Notes under the pieces: model-generated
Seen by the model: only the letters and a program-made list of their open reading frames with translations
What the model was told of the DNA's origin: nothing
Databases searched by the model: none
Translations under genes and position numbers: made by a program
Source: Streptomyces sp. FIT100
Lineage (GTDB): Bacteria > Actinomycetota > Actinomycetes > Streptomycetales > Streptomycetaceae
Length of the DNA: 64,000 nucleotides
Assembly (NCBI RefSeq): GCF_024584805.1
Contig: NZ_CP075715.1
Span: forward strand, 6,729,526 to 6,793,525
Reading direction: 5' to 3'
Part shown: positions 32,587 through 41,411 of the stretch, piece by piece
Layout of the letters: the number at the start of each line of letters is the position of its first letter
How positions within the stretch are numbered: position 1 is the stretch's first letter

Positions 32587-33136
32587 CCGGACCGAGCAGC
32601 CCGGACCGGAGCAGCACCGCCACGATGCCCGCCGCGAGGACGGACGGCAGCGCGTACATCTCGCGGTCGCGCCGCAGCAAGGAGGGGATCTCGCCCGCGA
32701 GGAGATCCCGCAGCACCCCGCCGCCCACGGCGGTCGCGACCCCGATCGCGGCCGCGTGGAACGGCTCGATGCCCCACACGGCGGCCTTCACCGTGCCCGA
32801 GACGGAGAACAGCGCGAGCCCCGCCGCGTCCACGACCTGCACCGCGCCGCCGATGCGCCTGACTGCCGGATGGAGGAAGTAGACGAGGGCGGCCGCGACG
32901 AGCGGAGTGATGAAGTAGCCCATGTCCCGGAAGGCCGCGGGTGGCACGTCCCCGATGACGAGGTCACGGAAGATCCCGCCCCCCAGCGCCGTGATCTCGG
33001 CGAGTGCGGCGATGCCGAACACGTCGAACCGCTTCCGGACGGCGACCAGCGCCCCGGTGACGGCGAAGATGAAGATGCCCGTGAGGTCCGCCACCATGTG
33101 CACCGGATAGTCGAGGATCTCGTACGTGGGCGACAC
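32438..33136 (-). CDS. TRIC-type (UPF0126) cation channel family protein
   Basis: 232 residues, seven predicted spans arranged as two repeats, each with the glycine-rich GGGxxRD motif: ALGGGIFRDLVIGDVPPAAF and AVGGGVLRDLLAGEIPSLL. Prokaryotic TRIC homologues are trimeric potassium-type channels; the physiological role is unclear. Start GTG 33136 with AGGAAG eight bases upstream rather than the longer frame. Its 3' end overlaps the convergent MFS gene over 149 bases, unusually long. Confidence 0.85.
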   Translation of the reverse strand: MSPTYEILDYPVHMVADLTGIFIFAVTGALVAVRKRFDVFGIAALAEITALGGGIFRDLVIGDVPPAAFRDMGYFITPLVAAALVYFLHPAVRRIGGAVQVVDAAGLALFSVSGTVKAAVWGIEPFHAAAIGVATAVGGGVLRDLLAGEIPSLLRRDREMYALPSVLAAGIVAVLLRSGLLGPVSSGAAMLAAFALRLLALRYGWRGPLAWKGEEAAETAGGREPGPRPRTG

Positions 33137-33211
33137 TCCGGATGTCTTCCTGCCACGGTCCCCCGGGAAGCTCCCCCGTTGGGGCGACACCGGGTCCCGG
33201 GGGCGGGCCCG

Positions 33212-33835
33212 CTACGCCCCGCTCCCCGGGGACCAGTCCGGGCGGCGGCCGCTCAGGCCGATGACCCGGTCGAGCAGGGGCGCGCCGTCGGGGACGGGAA
33301 CCACGGTGCCGAAGAGGCCCTCGCGGGCCGGGTCGTCCCCGGCGGGTGCCAGCAGGGCGTAGGAGGCCGCCAGGCTCGCCTCGTCCGGGCCGTGCTCGGA
33401 GCCGTACTCCCGGCCCGTGGCGCGGGCCAGGTCCCAGCCGTGGACGAGCAGTTCGTTCAGCGCGACCCGGCCCGCGACCGCGCCCGGCAGCCTGACGCCC
33501 CCGGCCCGGGTCCCGCCCTCCCAGGCGGACGGATCGCGCCACGCCGCCACCAGCTCGTCGAGGGTGCCGGGGAGCGCCGTACGCCAGTCGTCCGGCAGGA
33601 CCGGGGTGAACGTGTCCGGGTCGGTGTCCGTCGTCGGACCCAGGTCCTTGCGCGCGGCGTCGCGGAAGGCCCTCGACAGCACGACGACATGGGCGAGGAG
33701 ATCCCGTACGGCGTAGGCGGGGCAGGGCGTCGGATCCCCGAGGCGGGCGTCGTCGACCCCCTTCGCCAGCCGCGCCATCTCGGCGGCGACGGGCCCGAGG
33801 TCCAGGATGCCGGCGGATGTGTTCGTCAGGTTCAT
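33212..33835 (-). CDS. TIGR03086 / DinB-like metal-binding protein
   Basis: 207 residues of the mycothiol-maleylpyruvate-isomerase-like DinB fold: TPCPAYAVRDLLAHVVVLSRAF near residues 45-65 and LNELLVHGWDLARATGRE near 150-168 supply the three metal-site His. These proteins are common in actinobacteria and are thought to use mycothiol in detoxification; the exact reaction is unknown. Start ATG 33835 because GGAGG sits at the ideal distance; an upstream in-frame ATG lies before that site. Confidence 0.75.
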   Translation of the reverse strand: MNLTNTSAGILDLGPVAAEMARLAKGVDDARLGDPTPCPAYAVRDLLAHVVVLSRAFRDAARKDLGPTTDTDPDTFTPVLPDDWRTALPGTLDELVAAWRDPSAWEGGTRAGGVRLPGAVAGRVALNELLVHGWDLARATGREYGSEHGPDEASLAASYALLAPAGDDPAREGLFGTVVPVPDGAPLLDRVIGLSGRRPDWSPGSGA

Positions 33836-33973
33836 GGGGTTCGCCTCCATGAACGGTCAGACCGTCCCGGAGCCGGAAACTCATCGCCCGCGGCGGCGGC
33901 CGGACCGTTCGCCCGATCGGCGTACCCGCACGTGGCAGGGCGGGCGGGCCCCGGCGGACACCCATACGCTCCC

Positions 33974-36097
33974 GTGGTGACCCGTACCACCCGTACCCCT
34001 GCCCCGGACACCGGCCTCGACGCGTTCCTCGCGTGGGCCGCGGCGGAGCGGGGCGCCGCCCTGCCCGTACGCCCCGCCGACGCCGTCCTGACGCTGCTGG
34101 CCCTGCGCGGCGCGGACCGCAGGTCGGGCGTGCCCGAGCCGACGCCGGAGCTGCTGCGGCGCGTCCTGCTCGATGACCTGCCGGGGCTGCTGTGGGCGAC
34201 ACCGGAGGAGCGCGCCGCCATGCCGGCCCTCGTCACGGCGCTCGCGGACCACGTACGGGCCGCCCGCCGGCTCAACGCCAAGCGCCACGAACGGGTGCTC
34301 GCCGTCGTCCTGGAGTCCATGCCCGCGTTCGAGCGGGCGATGACCGACCCGCGGAACCTGACCTGGCCCCGCTGGTACGCATCGCTGCTGCGCGCGGACG
34401 GCACCGACGCGGACGATCCCGAGGCCGTACGGGGCTGGCTCGCCGCCCATGCCCGCCGACCGCACGCGGACCGCCCGCAGCTCCCGTCGCCGGTGCACCG
34501 CTCCGATCTCACGGCCCGCACCTTCGCCGCCCGCACACTGCTCATCGAGGCGCTGCTCGCCGATGACCCGGCCGCGGGCCCGGACCGGCTGGAGAGCCTC
34601 GCGACCGAGCTGACGGACCGCTGGACCGCCGTGGGCCTCGGCGAGGCGCTCACGGGCCCGCACGCCGATCTCGCCCCCGGCCCCGAGGACCTGCCGCACC
34701 TCGCCCTCGCGGACCGCATGCTCGACGAGCACCTCGACTACTTCGCCGACTCCGCCGTCCCGCTCCCGCCGCCGCCCGCGCTTCCCGCACCCGAGGAGAT
34801 CCGCGCCCTGCTGCACGCGGCCCCGCTGCCCGTGGCCCTGGCCACCGGAACGGCCGGCGAGGACCTGCGCGAGCTCGCCGAACGCTGCGGGTTCCCGGGC
34901 CCGGCGACCGTCGTCTGGACGCAGGGCACCGCGCAGGAACTCACCGAACTCGGCGCCGACATCCTCGCCGGGCTCGTCGAGCGCATCCCGTCGGCCGCCG
35001 CCCCGGACGAGGAGTACGCCCTCGACGCGGCGCACATCCTCTACACCCTCTACGAGCGCGGCAGCACCCCGGAGTCGGTGGCGCGCAAGGCGTCCGACCT
35101 CGCCGGCTGGAAGGTGGCCCCCGAGTTCGAGGAGCTCCCCGTTCCCGTACCGGACTCGGCCCCCGCCGCCTACTCGACCCCCGCGGCGCCCGAGCTGGCC
35201 ACGCTCCTCGCCCTTCCCGACCTGACCGACACCGACCGCACGGAACTCGACGGCCACGCCCACGCCCTCGCGGACCTCGTCGACCGGCTCGCCCAGACCG
35301 GCTGCGTCTTCCGCACCGGCGACGCCTACGGACTGACCCCGCTCGGCAGCGCCGTCATGCGCCACATCCTGGCCGGCGCCGGGATCGCCGCCCCCGACCA
35401 CGAGACCGCGGCGGACTGGAACGCCGCCGAAACCGCCGCCGCCGTCCAGCACTGGCCCCCGGCCATCGCCGCCGCGACCCTGACCGCCTGGACCACGGCC
35501 CGCGGCGGCACCGACGAGGCCTGGAGCGAGCTGCTGAACGCCGTGTCCGCCGCCAAGTCCGCGGACTTCCCGCACACCGCGACCCCGGCGCTCTTCGCCC
35601 GCCTCTCCCTCGCCGCCGTCCCCGCGGCCGCCCTGCGCGCCGCCCTCACCGACCCGGTCATCGGTGCGTACGCCCATCGCCTCCTGCACGACCGGGGCGA
35701 GCCCGCCGGCGAGGAGCTCGTCCTCCTCACCGCCCGCGCCACCCGCCTCCTGGAGGACCTGGACGCGCACTGGACGGAGGACATGCGCGCCTTCGTCACC
35801 GCCGCGGCCGAGAACCGCGACCCCGACCCCGTGCCGACGGCCCTCATCGACGCCTTCGACACCGCCGCGGCCGGCTGGCCGGGCGGCCCCGCGGCCCTCC
35901 TGGAGGCCCTGGCCGAGGCCCATCCGCCGACCTCCCTGCGCGTTTTGCAGGACCTGCACGACCGCCACCCGGACAACGGGGTGGCGAACGCGGCTGCTCA
36001 TGCGGTGAAGTGGGCCAGGACGACGAAGGCGGCGAACACGCCGAAGACGGCGAGGACGACGAAGACGGCGAGGGCGGCACGTGCGGGCAGAAGGTGA
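33974..36097 (+). CDS. large hypothetical protein with basic tail
   Basis: 707 residues with no motif I recognise. It is Ala/Asp/Glu/Leu-rich and mostly helical (repeats of short amphipathic helices), with no signal peptide or membrane span. Two GTG codons (33974, 33977) compete as the start and no good ribosome site is visible. The last 30 residues change character: a Thr/Lys/Arg/Ala tail (KWARTTKAANTPKTARTTK) reminiscent of DNA-binding C-terminal tails. Streptomyces genomes carry proteins of this size annotated as hypothetical next to SelW-like genes; function unknown. Confidence 0.7.
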   Translation: MVTRTTRTPAPDTGLDAFLAWAAAERGAALPVRPADAVLTLLALRGADRRSGVPEPTPELLRRVLLDDLPGLLWATPEERAAMPALVTALADHVRAARRLNAKRHERVLAVVLESMPAFERAMTDPRNLTWPRWYASLLRADGTDADDPEAVRGWLAAHARRPHADRPQLPSPVHRSDLTARTFAARTLLIEALLADDPAAGPDRLESLATELTDRWTAVGLGEALTGPHADLAPGPEDLPHLALADRMLDEHLDYFADSAVPLPPPPALPAPEEIRALLHAAPLPVALATGTAGEDLRELAERCGFPGPATVVWTQGTAQELTELGADILAGLVERIPSAAAPDEEYALDAAHILYTLYERGSTPESVARKASDLAGWKVAPEFEELPVPVPDSAPAAYSTPAAPELATLLALPDLTDTDRTELDGHAHALADLVDRLAQTGCVFRTGDAYGLTPLGSAVMRHILAGAGIAAPDHETAADWNAAETAAAVQHWPPAIAAATLTAWTTARGGTDEAWSELLNAVSAAKSADFPHTATPALFARLSLAAVPAAALRAALTDPVIGAYAHRLLHDRGEPAGEELVLLTARATRLLEDLDAHWTEDMRAFVTAAAENRDPDPVPTALIDAFDTAAAGWPGGPAALLEALAEAHPPTSLRVLQDLHDRHPDNGVANAAAHAVKWARTTKAANTPKTARTTKTARAARAGRR

Positions 36098-36140
36098 CGG
36101 ATCCGGGTCCGGGGAGGACCGGGTAGCGACGGGACACCGT

Positions 36141-36401
36141 GTGCAGATCGAGTACTGCACCCAGTGCCGCTGGCTGCCCCGCGCCGCCTGGCTCGCCCAG
36201 GAACTCCTCGGCACCTTCGACCGGTCCGAGCTCACCGAGGTCGGGCTGAAGCCGGGCATCGGCGGCGTCTTCGTCGTACGGGTCGACGGCGACGTCGTCT
36301 GGGACCGCCGGGAGCAGGGCTTTCCGGAGCCGACCGCGGTGAAACGGACCGTCAGGGACCGGGTGGCGCCCGGGAAGAGCCTGGGGCACGCCGACCGATA
36401 G
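36141..36401 (+). CDS. SelT/SelW/SelH family (Rdx) protein
   Basis: 86 residues with a thioredoxin-like fold. The redox motif C-T-Q-C (VQIEYCTQCRWLPRAAWLAQELL) matches the C-x-x-C/U of selenoprotein W relatives, followed by the G-x-F-x-V strand (GGVFVVRVDGDVVWDR) and the FPEPTAVKRTVRD helix. Cys replaces selenocysteine. Likely a thiol redox protein in the cytoplasm. I chose GTG 36141 rather than 36081, which would overlap the previous gene and add 20 unsupported residues. Confidence 0.8.
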   Translation: MQIEYCTQCRWLPRAAWLAQELLGTFDRSELTEVGLKPGIGGVFVVRVDGDVVWDRREQGFPEPTAVKRTVRDRVAPGKSLGHADR

Positions 36402-36512
36402 GTGCTCCGCGCGGCGTCCCCGCGAAGTCCGTACGGTCACGGCCTCTTGCAGGCGTGGCCCGGCTGTGCCATACAGGTCTGGACCATTGCTCCGGCGGAC
36501 GGAGGCACTCCG

Positions 36513-37481
36513 GTGCAACGCCCCCTGCTCTTGCCCGTGTTGCTGTGCACCACCGCACTCCTGCTCACCGCCTGCGGTGGCGATGCCGCGGCCAAGGACA
36601 CCCACAGCCCTTCCGCTCCGCGCGGCGTCACCGCGCAGGCGAGCAGCGCCACCTCCGTGCACGTCATGTGGGAGCCGGCCACGGACGACACGGGCGTCAG
36701 CGCCTACGAGGTCTTCCGCGCCGGCACGAAGGTGAAGTCGGTCCCCGCCCCCAAGCACATGATCGACGTCGACGGCCTCGCGCCCTCGTCCCCGTACACC
36801 TTCACCGTCCGCGCCCTCGACGCCGCCGGCAACGCCTCGCCGCACAGCGCCTCGATCCCCGTGACGACGCTCGTCCCGACCGTCGAGGACCGCCGCCCGC
36901 CGAGCACGCCCGGTGCCCCGAAGGGCAGCGTCGAGGGGACCCGGGCGGTCACCCTCACCTGGGGACGCTCGACCGACGACGAGGCCGTCACCTCGTACGA
37001 CATCTACCAGGCCGACTCCCGCATCCACACCGCGCCGGGCACCACGACCACCGCCCGCATCACCGGCCTGCGCCCCGGCACCGTCTACACCTTCACGGTC
37101 CGCGCCCGCGACGCCGCGGACAACTCCTCACCCGACAGCGCCCCGCTCGACCTCACCACCGCCCCCGCCGAGGGAGCGGGTCCGAGCACGGCCCCGACGT
37201 CCCTGACCGCCACCGCCCGCGCCGACGGCGCCGCCCACACGATCGACCTGGCCTGGACCCCGCCGAAGACGGGCGCCCCGGTCAAGGAGCACCAGCTCTA
37301 TCTCAACGGCGCGTTCGCCACGACGATCGTCTGGGGCACCGAACCCCCGCCCGGCCGGGCGACCTACAGCTTCACCGTCACCGACAAGCCCGGCACCCGC
37401 TACTCGGTCAAACTCCGCGCGAAGCTCCCGGACGGGAACTGGGGGGACTTCTCGGCCCAGCGCACGGTCGTCATCGGCTAG
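36513..37481 (+). CDS. FN3-domain lipoprotein
   Basis: 322 residues. Start GTG 36513 after GGAGG (seven-base spacing). Lipobox LLTAC with Cys21 makes it an outer-face lipoprotein. Three fibronectin type III domains follow, about 33-120, 128-220 and 228-320, each with the Trp and Tyr of the fold (VHVMWEPATDD, TLTWGRSTDD, DLAWTPPK). No catalytic domain. Possibly a carbohydrate- or wall-binding protein; nothing nearby indicates a partner. Confidence 0.82.
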   Translation: MQRPLLLPVLLCTTALLLTACGGDAAAKDTHSPSAPRGVTAQASSATSVHVMWEPATDDTGVSAYEVFRAGTKVKSVPAPKHMIDVDGLAPSSPYTFTVRALDAAGNASPHSASIPVTTLVPTVEDRRPPSTPGAPKGSVEGTRAVTLTWGRSTDDEAVTSYDIYQADSRIHTAPGTTTTARITGLRPGTVYTFTVRARDAADNSSPDSAPLDLTTAPAEGAGPSTAPTSLTATARADGAAHTIDLAWTPPKTGAPVKEHQLYLNGAFATTIVWGTEPPPGRATYSFTVTDKPGTRYSVKLRAKLPDGNWGDFSAQRTVVIG

Positions 37482-37494
37482 GGCGGCGGACACA

Positions 37495-37532
37495 CCGCCG
37501 CCCCCGGTGCTGTGCGGTACCGGGGGCGGCGG
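37495..37532. terminator. bidirectional terminator between convergent genes
   Basis: Perfect 14-bp inverted repeat CCGCCGCCCCCGGT / ACCGGGGGCGGCGG with a 10-base loop, between the FN3 lipoprotein stop and the malate synthase stop. Confidence 0.8.
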
Positions 37533-37555
37533 CGGGATGCGGAGCGAACGGGACG

Positions 37556-39178
37556 TCAGCCGGTCAGCTGCTCGTACGCCGGCAGCGTCAGGAAGTCCGC
37601 GTAGTCGGCGTCCAGGGCGACGTGCAGCAGCAGGTCGTGGGCCTGCTGCCACTTGCCGGCCGCGAAGGCGTCCTCGCCGATCTCCTCACGGATCGCGGTG
37701 AGTTCCTCCGCCGCGACCTCGCGGGCCAGTTCGGGCGTCGCGGTCCTGCCGTTCTCGAAGACGACGCCCGCGTTGATCCACTGCCAGATCTGGGAGCGGG
37801 AGATCTCGGCGGTGGCGGCGTCCTCCATCAGGTTGAAGATGGCGACGGCTCCGAGACCGCGGAGCCACGCCTCGATGTAGCGGATGCCGACCTGGACCGC
37901 GTTGCGCAGGCCCTCGTAGGTGGGGTGGGCGTCCAGGGAGGCGATGTCGATGAGGTCGGCGGCCGTGACGTGGACGTCCTCACGGAGGCGGTCCTTCTGG
38001 TTGGGCCTGTCGCCGAGGACCGCGTCGAAGGAGGCCAAGGCGATCGGGACCAGGTCAGGGTGGGCGACCCAGGAGCCGTCGAAGCCGTCGGCCGCCTCGC
38101 GGTCCTTGTCGGCCTTGACCTTCTCGAAGGCCACCCGGTTGACCTCGGGGTCCTTGCGGGAGGGGATGAACGCCGCCATGCCGCCGATCGCGTGGGCCCC
38201 GCGCTTGTGGCAGGTGCGGACGAGGAGTTCGGTGTAAGCGCGCATGAACGGGGCCGTCATCGTCACCGCGTTGCGGTCCGGGAGGACGAACTTGGCGCCG
38301 CCGTCACGGAAGTTCTTGACGATGGAGAAGAGGTAGTCCCAGCGTCCGGCGTTGAGTCCGGAGGCGTGGTCGCGCAGCTCGTAGAGGATCTCCTCCATCT
38401 CGTACGCGGCCGTGATCGTCTCGATCAGCACGGTGGCGCGGACGGTGCCCTGCGGAACGCCCACGTAGTCCTGGGCGAAGACGAAGATGTCGTTCCAGAG
38501 GCGGGCCTCCAGGTGCGACTCCGTCTTCGGCAGATAGAAGTACGGTCCCTTGCCGAGCTCGATGAGCCGCTTGGCGTTGTGGAAGAAGTACAGCCCGAAG
38601 TCGACCAGGGCGCCCGGCACCGGACGGCCGTCGAAGCGCAGGTGGCGCTCCTCCAGGTGCCAGCCGCGGGGGCGCATGACGACCGTGGCGAGCTCCTCCG
38701 CCGGGCGCAGGGCGTACGACTTGCCGGAGCGGGGGTCGGTGAAGTCGATGCGGCGCTCATAGGCGTCGACCATGTTGAGCTGGCCGAGGACCACGTTCTC
38801 CCAGGTGGGGGCGGAGGCGTCCTCGAAGTCCGCGAGCCAGACCCGCGCGCCCGAGTTGAGGGCGTTGATGGTCATCTTGCGGTCGGTCGGGCCGGTGATC
38901 TCGACGCGCCGGTCGTCGAGCGCGGCCGGTGCCGGGGCGACCTTCCAGGACTCGTCCTCGCGGATCCGCGCGGTGTCCGGGAGGAAGTCGAGGGCGCTGG
39001 TGCGGGCGATCTCGGCGCGGCGCTCCGCCCGGCGGGCGAGGAGCTCGTCGCGCCGGGGCGTGAACCGCCGGTGCAGCTCGGCGACGAAGGCGAGTGCCGC
39101 GTCGGTCAGCACCTCCTCCTGCCGGGGCAGTGGCTGGGCTTCGACGATGGCCAGCGGCGACGGCGCTGGTGCGGACAT
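37556..39178 (-). CDS. aceB: malate synthase A
   Basis: 540 residues, full length for the A isoform. Condenses glyoxylate with acetyl-CoA to malate. Landmarks: RVWLADFEDASAPTWENVVLGQ, MRPRGWHLEERHLRFDG with the catalytic Arg, FYLPKTESHLEARLWNDIF with the Mg-binding Glu, and GSWVAHPDLVPIA with the His region near the end. In this setting it consumes glyoxylate released from allantoate and ureidoglycolate rather than serving only an acetate shunt; no isocitrate lyase is nearby. ATG start after GAAGGAAG. The promoter carries the shared operator. Confidence 0.95.
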   Translation of the reverse strand: MSAPAPSPLAIVEAQPLPRQEEVLTDAALAFVAELHRRFTPRRDELLARRAERRAEIARTSALDFLPDTARIREDESWKVAPAPAALDDRRVEITGPTDRKMTINALNSGARVWLADFEDASAPTWENVVLGQLNMVDAYERRIDFTDPRSGKSYALRPAEELATVVMRPRGWHLEERHLRFDGRPVPGALVDFGLYFFHNAKRLIELGKGPYFYLPKTESHLEARLWNDIFVFAQDYVGVPQGTVRATVLIETITAAYEMEEILYELRDHASGLNAGRWDYLFSIVKNFRDGGAKFVLPDRNAVTMTAPFMRAYTELLVRTCHKRGAHAIGGMAAFIPSRKDPEVNRVAFEKVKADKDREAADGFDGSWVAHPDLVPIALASFDAVLGDRPNQKDRLREDVHVTAADLIDIASLDAHPTYEGLRNAVQVGIRYIEAWLRGLGAVAIFNLMEDAATAEISRSQIWQWINAGVVFENGRTATPELAREVAAEELTAIREEIGEDAFAAGKWQQAHDLLLHVALDADYADFLTLPAYEQLTG

Positions 39179-39320
39179 GAGCTGTCACTTCCTTCAGTGA
39201 ACTCGGCCGGCTTCACGGGCGGTGCCGGGCGACCGCCGGCACCTCGGCCGGCACGCAGTGCCAGGGCTGCGGGCGCGGCCGTCGGCGCCGTTCTGTCGTA
39301 CAGGCGCTTCTGATCTGTGG

Positions 39321-39361
39321 ATAGTAGTTATCGCATGGTGGAAGTTCAATGGTTTGTTGAT
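39321..39361 (-). promoter_or_regulatory. malate synthase promoter with AllR-type operator
   Basis: On the minus strand: imperfect operator TCAACAAACCATTGAAC (complement of 39344-39360), containing a -35 TTGAAC (39344-39349), a 17-base spacer and a -10 TACTAT (39321-39326). Leader of about 135 bases to the ATG. The left operator half is identical to that of the catalase promoter (TCAACAAAC). The rest of the 231-base gap 39179-39409 shows no other feature. Confidence 0.6.
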
Positions 39362-39409
39362 GTCGAGATTCTCCGGGTCGACATACCGTGGCGCTCGGTG
39401 CCACGCCAC

Positions 39410-40027
39410 TCACTCAAGGTGCGCCAGATCCCCGGGGGTGTCGATGTCGTACGCCTCCGCCACGTCTCCGCACTCGACCAGCGTGATCTCCTTCTCGTGT
39501 TCCCTGAGGTAGTCCCGGGCGCCCCGGTCGCCCGAAGCGCGCTCCGCGACGGTCGCCCACCGGCTCGCCCCGAACAGCACCGGATGGCCCCGGCGCCCGT
39601 CGTACGCAGCCGCCACCAGCGCCGACGCCGACTCGCAGGCGGCCACCACCCGGGCCACCGCGGCCGCGCCGATCCCCGGCTGGTCCACCAGGGAGACGAG
39701 GACCGCGTCCGGGCGCTCGCCCTCGCCCGCGGCCGTCAGGGACGCCAGGCCGGTACGGAGCGAGGAGCCCATGCCCTCCTCCCAGTCCGCGTTCACCGAG
39801 ACGACGCAGCCCGCGAGATCGGCCTTCCCCAGCACCCGCTGCGCTTCCGCGCCCAGGACCACGTGCACCGAACGGCAGCCGCCGGCCCGCAGCACCCGTA
39901 CCGCGTTCTCGACCAGAGGGCGGCCGCGGTACTCCAGCAGCGCCTTCGGGCGGCCGCCCAGTCGCCGCCCGCCGCCCGCCGCCAGAACCAGCCCCGCAAC
40001 CTGCGGTCTGTCCGAAGTGTGAGCCAT
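39410..40027 (-). CDS. MobA/MocA-like nucleotidyltransferase
   Basis: 205 residues. N-terminal nucleotide loop LVLAAGGGRRLGGRPKALLEY and the metal site SLVDQPG (D-x-P type) place it with the molybdenum-cofactor cytidylyl/guanylyltransferases (NTP_transf_3). In purine users such a protein matures the cofactor of xanthine dehydrogenase, whose genes are not in this window. Start ATG 40027 is uncertain: the Gly-rich AGGGGG lies too close, and ATG 40045 has no ribosome site. Confidence 0.78.
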   Translation of the reverse strand: MAHTSDRPQVAGLVLAAGGGRRLGGRPKALLEYRGRPLVENAVRVLRAGGCRSVHVVLGAEAQRVLGKADLAGCVVSVNADWEEGMGSSLRTGLASLTAAGEGERPDAVLVSLVDQPGIGAAAVARVVAACESASALVAAAYDGRRGHPVLFGASRWATVAERASGDRGARDYLREHEKEITLVECGDVAEAYDIDTPGDLAHLE

Positions 40028-40251
40028 GCCCCCTGCATACCTCATCGCGTGGCGCTGTGCCTCGACACCCGCCCCGGTGGCGCCGCCGATCTCCTCGGCG
40101 CCCGGAAGCGGACACGTCGAGCTGAATTTCGTACCGCGGAGTGGCGCCCTCCGCACGGAATGGCGTTAACTTGCCCGCGACCCCAGGCGTTTGACCACCG
40201 TTCGGAGGGTCGGACACCGGGCAGCACAACGACGTGCAAGGGGGAGCTTTG

Positions 40252-40596
40252 TTGCGGAGCGTGGGGCAGACGCGGGTGACAGGGAGCGGCGAGGACCCGA
40301 GGGTGGCGGCGCTGCGCTCCGCCGTCTCCCGGCTCCGCCGCGAACTGGCCGGGCATCCGGCCGAGTTCGCCGACCGGGGCATCGCGGAGGACGAGCTGGC
40401 GGCGATGGACGCGATGGCGGTCGGCGGTGTGCCGGAGATCCGGCGCCTGCGCCGCTCGCTCCTGCTGATCGCCGGTTCGATCGGCTCGGTGAGCGCACTC
40501 GCGCCCGGGCTGACGAGCGTGCGGAACGCCGTGGAGCTCTTCGGCGAGCCGAACACCGGACCGGCCCTGGACCACCGCACCGAACCGCACAGCTGA
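40252..40596 (+). CDS. small conserved actinobacterial protein (DUF5955-like)
   Basis: 114 residues. TTG start at 40252, since GGGGGAG sits about six bases before it; an in-frame GTG at 40234 lies before that site. The protein is helical (VAALRSAVSRLRRELAGHPAEFADR) with one short hydrophobic helix (SLLLIAGSIGSVSALAPGL) near the C-terminus. It resembles small Streptomyces proteins annotated as DUF5955; function unknown. It stands between the nucleotidyltransferase and methyltransferase genes. Confidence 0.6.
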   Translation: MRSVGQTRVTGSGEDPRVAALRSAVSRLRRELAGHPAEFADRGIAEDELAAMDAMAVGGVPEIRRLRRSLLLIAGSIGSVSALAPGLTSVRNAVELFGEPNTGPALDHRTEPHS

Positions 40597-40614
40597 TCAC
40601 TACGCTGGGCGGTG

Positions 40615-41358
40615 ATGACCACGAACCACGGCGCGCGGCGGGGGCCGACACTCCGCGAGCTCACCGTCCAGGCGCTCTCCTCCGTCGAGCGCGGCTACGA
40701 CCTGCTCGCGCCGAAGTTCGACGCGACCCCGTTCCGCACGCCGGAGCGGATCCTCGACGAGACGGTCAGCGCCCTGCGTCCGCTCGGGCCGTTCCGCGCT
40801 GGGCTGGACATCTGCTGCGGTACGGGCGCGGGCGTCCGCGTCCTGGACCAGGTCTGCCGGGAGCGCGTCGTCGGCGTGGACTTCAGCGCGGGGATGCTCG
40901 ACGTGGCCCGGGAGGCGGTCGGCGCCGCCGAGTCGAAGGTGCAGTGGGTACGGGCCGATGTGCGGGCCCTGCCGTTCGCGCCCGCCTTCGATCTTGCCGT
41001 GAGCTTCGGCGCGTTCGGGCACTTCCTGCCGAAGGAGCGGCCCGGGCTGTTCGCGCAGGTCCACTCGGTGCTGCGGCCGGGCGGTGTCTTCGCCTTCCCG
41101 ATCGGGGCCCCGCCGCGGCCCGGCTCGTGGCCGTACTGGGCGATGCTCGGCTTCGACGCGGCGATGCGGGTGCGGAACGCGGTGTGGTGGCCGCGGTTCG
41201 TCATGTACTACCGCACGTTTCCGCTCGCGGAGGTGTGGCGCGAGCTGGAGCGGGCGGGGTTCGAGGTCGAACTCCGCGCCATGTCCGGGCTGGGCCGCCG
41301 ACCGGACGGCACGCCTCGCGCGGCGCTGGTGGTGGCCAGGTCGGATCCGGAGGGCTGA
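40615..41358 (+). CDS. class I SAM-dependent methyltransferase
   Basis: 247 residues. Motif I GLDICCGTGAGVRVLDQ, motif II acid in VVGVDFSAGMLDVAR, and VRADVRALPFAPAFDLAVSFGAFGHF follow the UbiE/Methyltransf_11 pattern. Substrate unknown. GTG 40612 and ATG 40615 are both possible starts; I use the ATG. It is 18 bases after the previous gene and probably co-transcribed with it. Confidence 0.82.
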   Translation: MTTNHGARRGPTLRELTVQALSSVERGYDLLAPKFDATPFRTPERILDETVSALRPLGPFRAGLDICCGTGAGVRVLDQVCRERVVGVDFSAGMLDVAREAVGAAESKVQWVRADVRALPFAPAFDLAVSFGAFGHFLPKERPGLFAQVHSVLRPGGVFAFPIGAPPRPGSWPYWAMLGFDAAMRVRNAVWWPRFVMYYRTFPLAEVWRELERAGFEVELRAMSGLGRRPDGTPRAALVVARSDPEG

Positions 41359-41411
41359 TGCGGCCGCCGGGTCAGTGGCGTGGTCGCACGCGGTCGCACG
41401 TGGCCGCCGGA

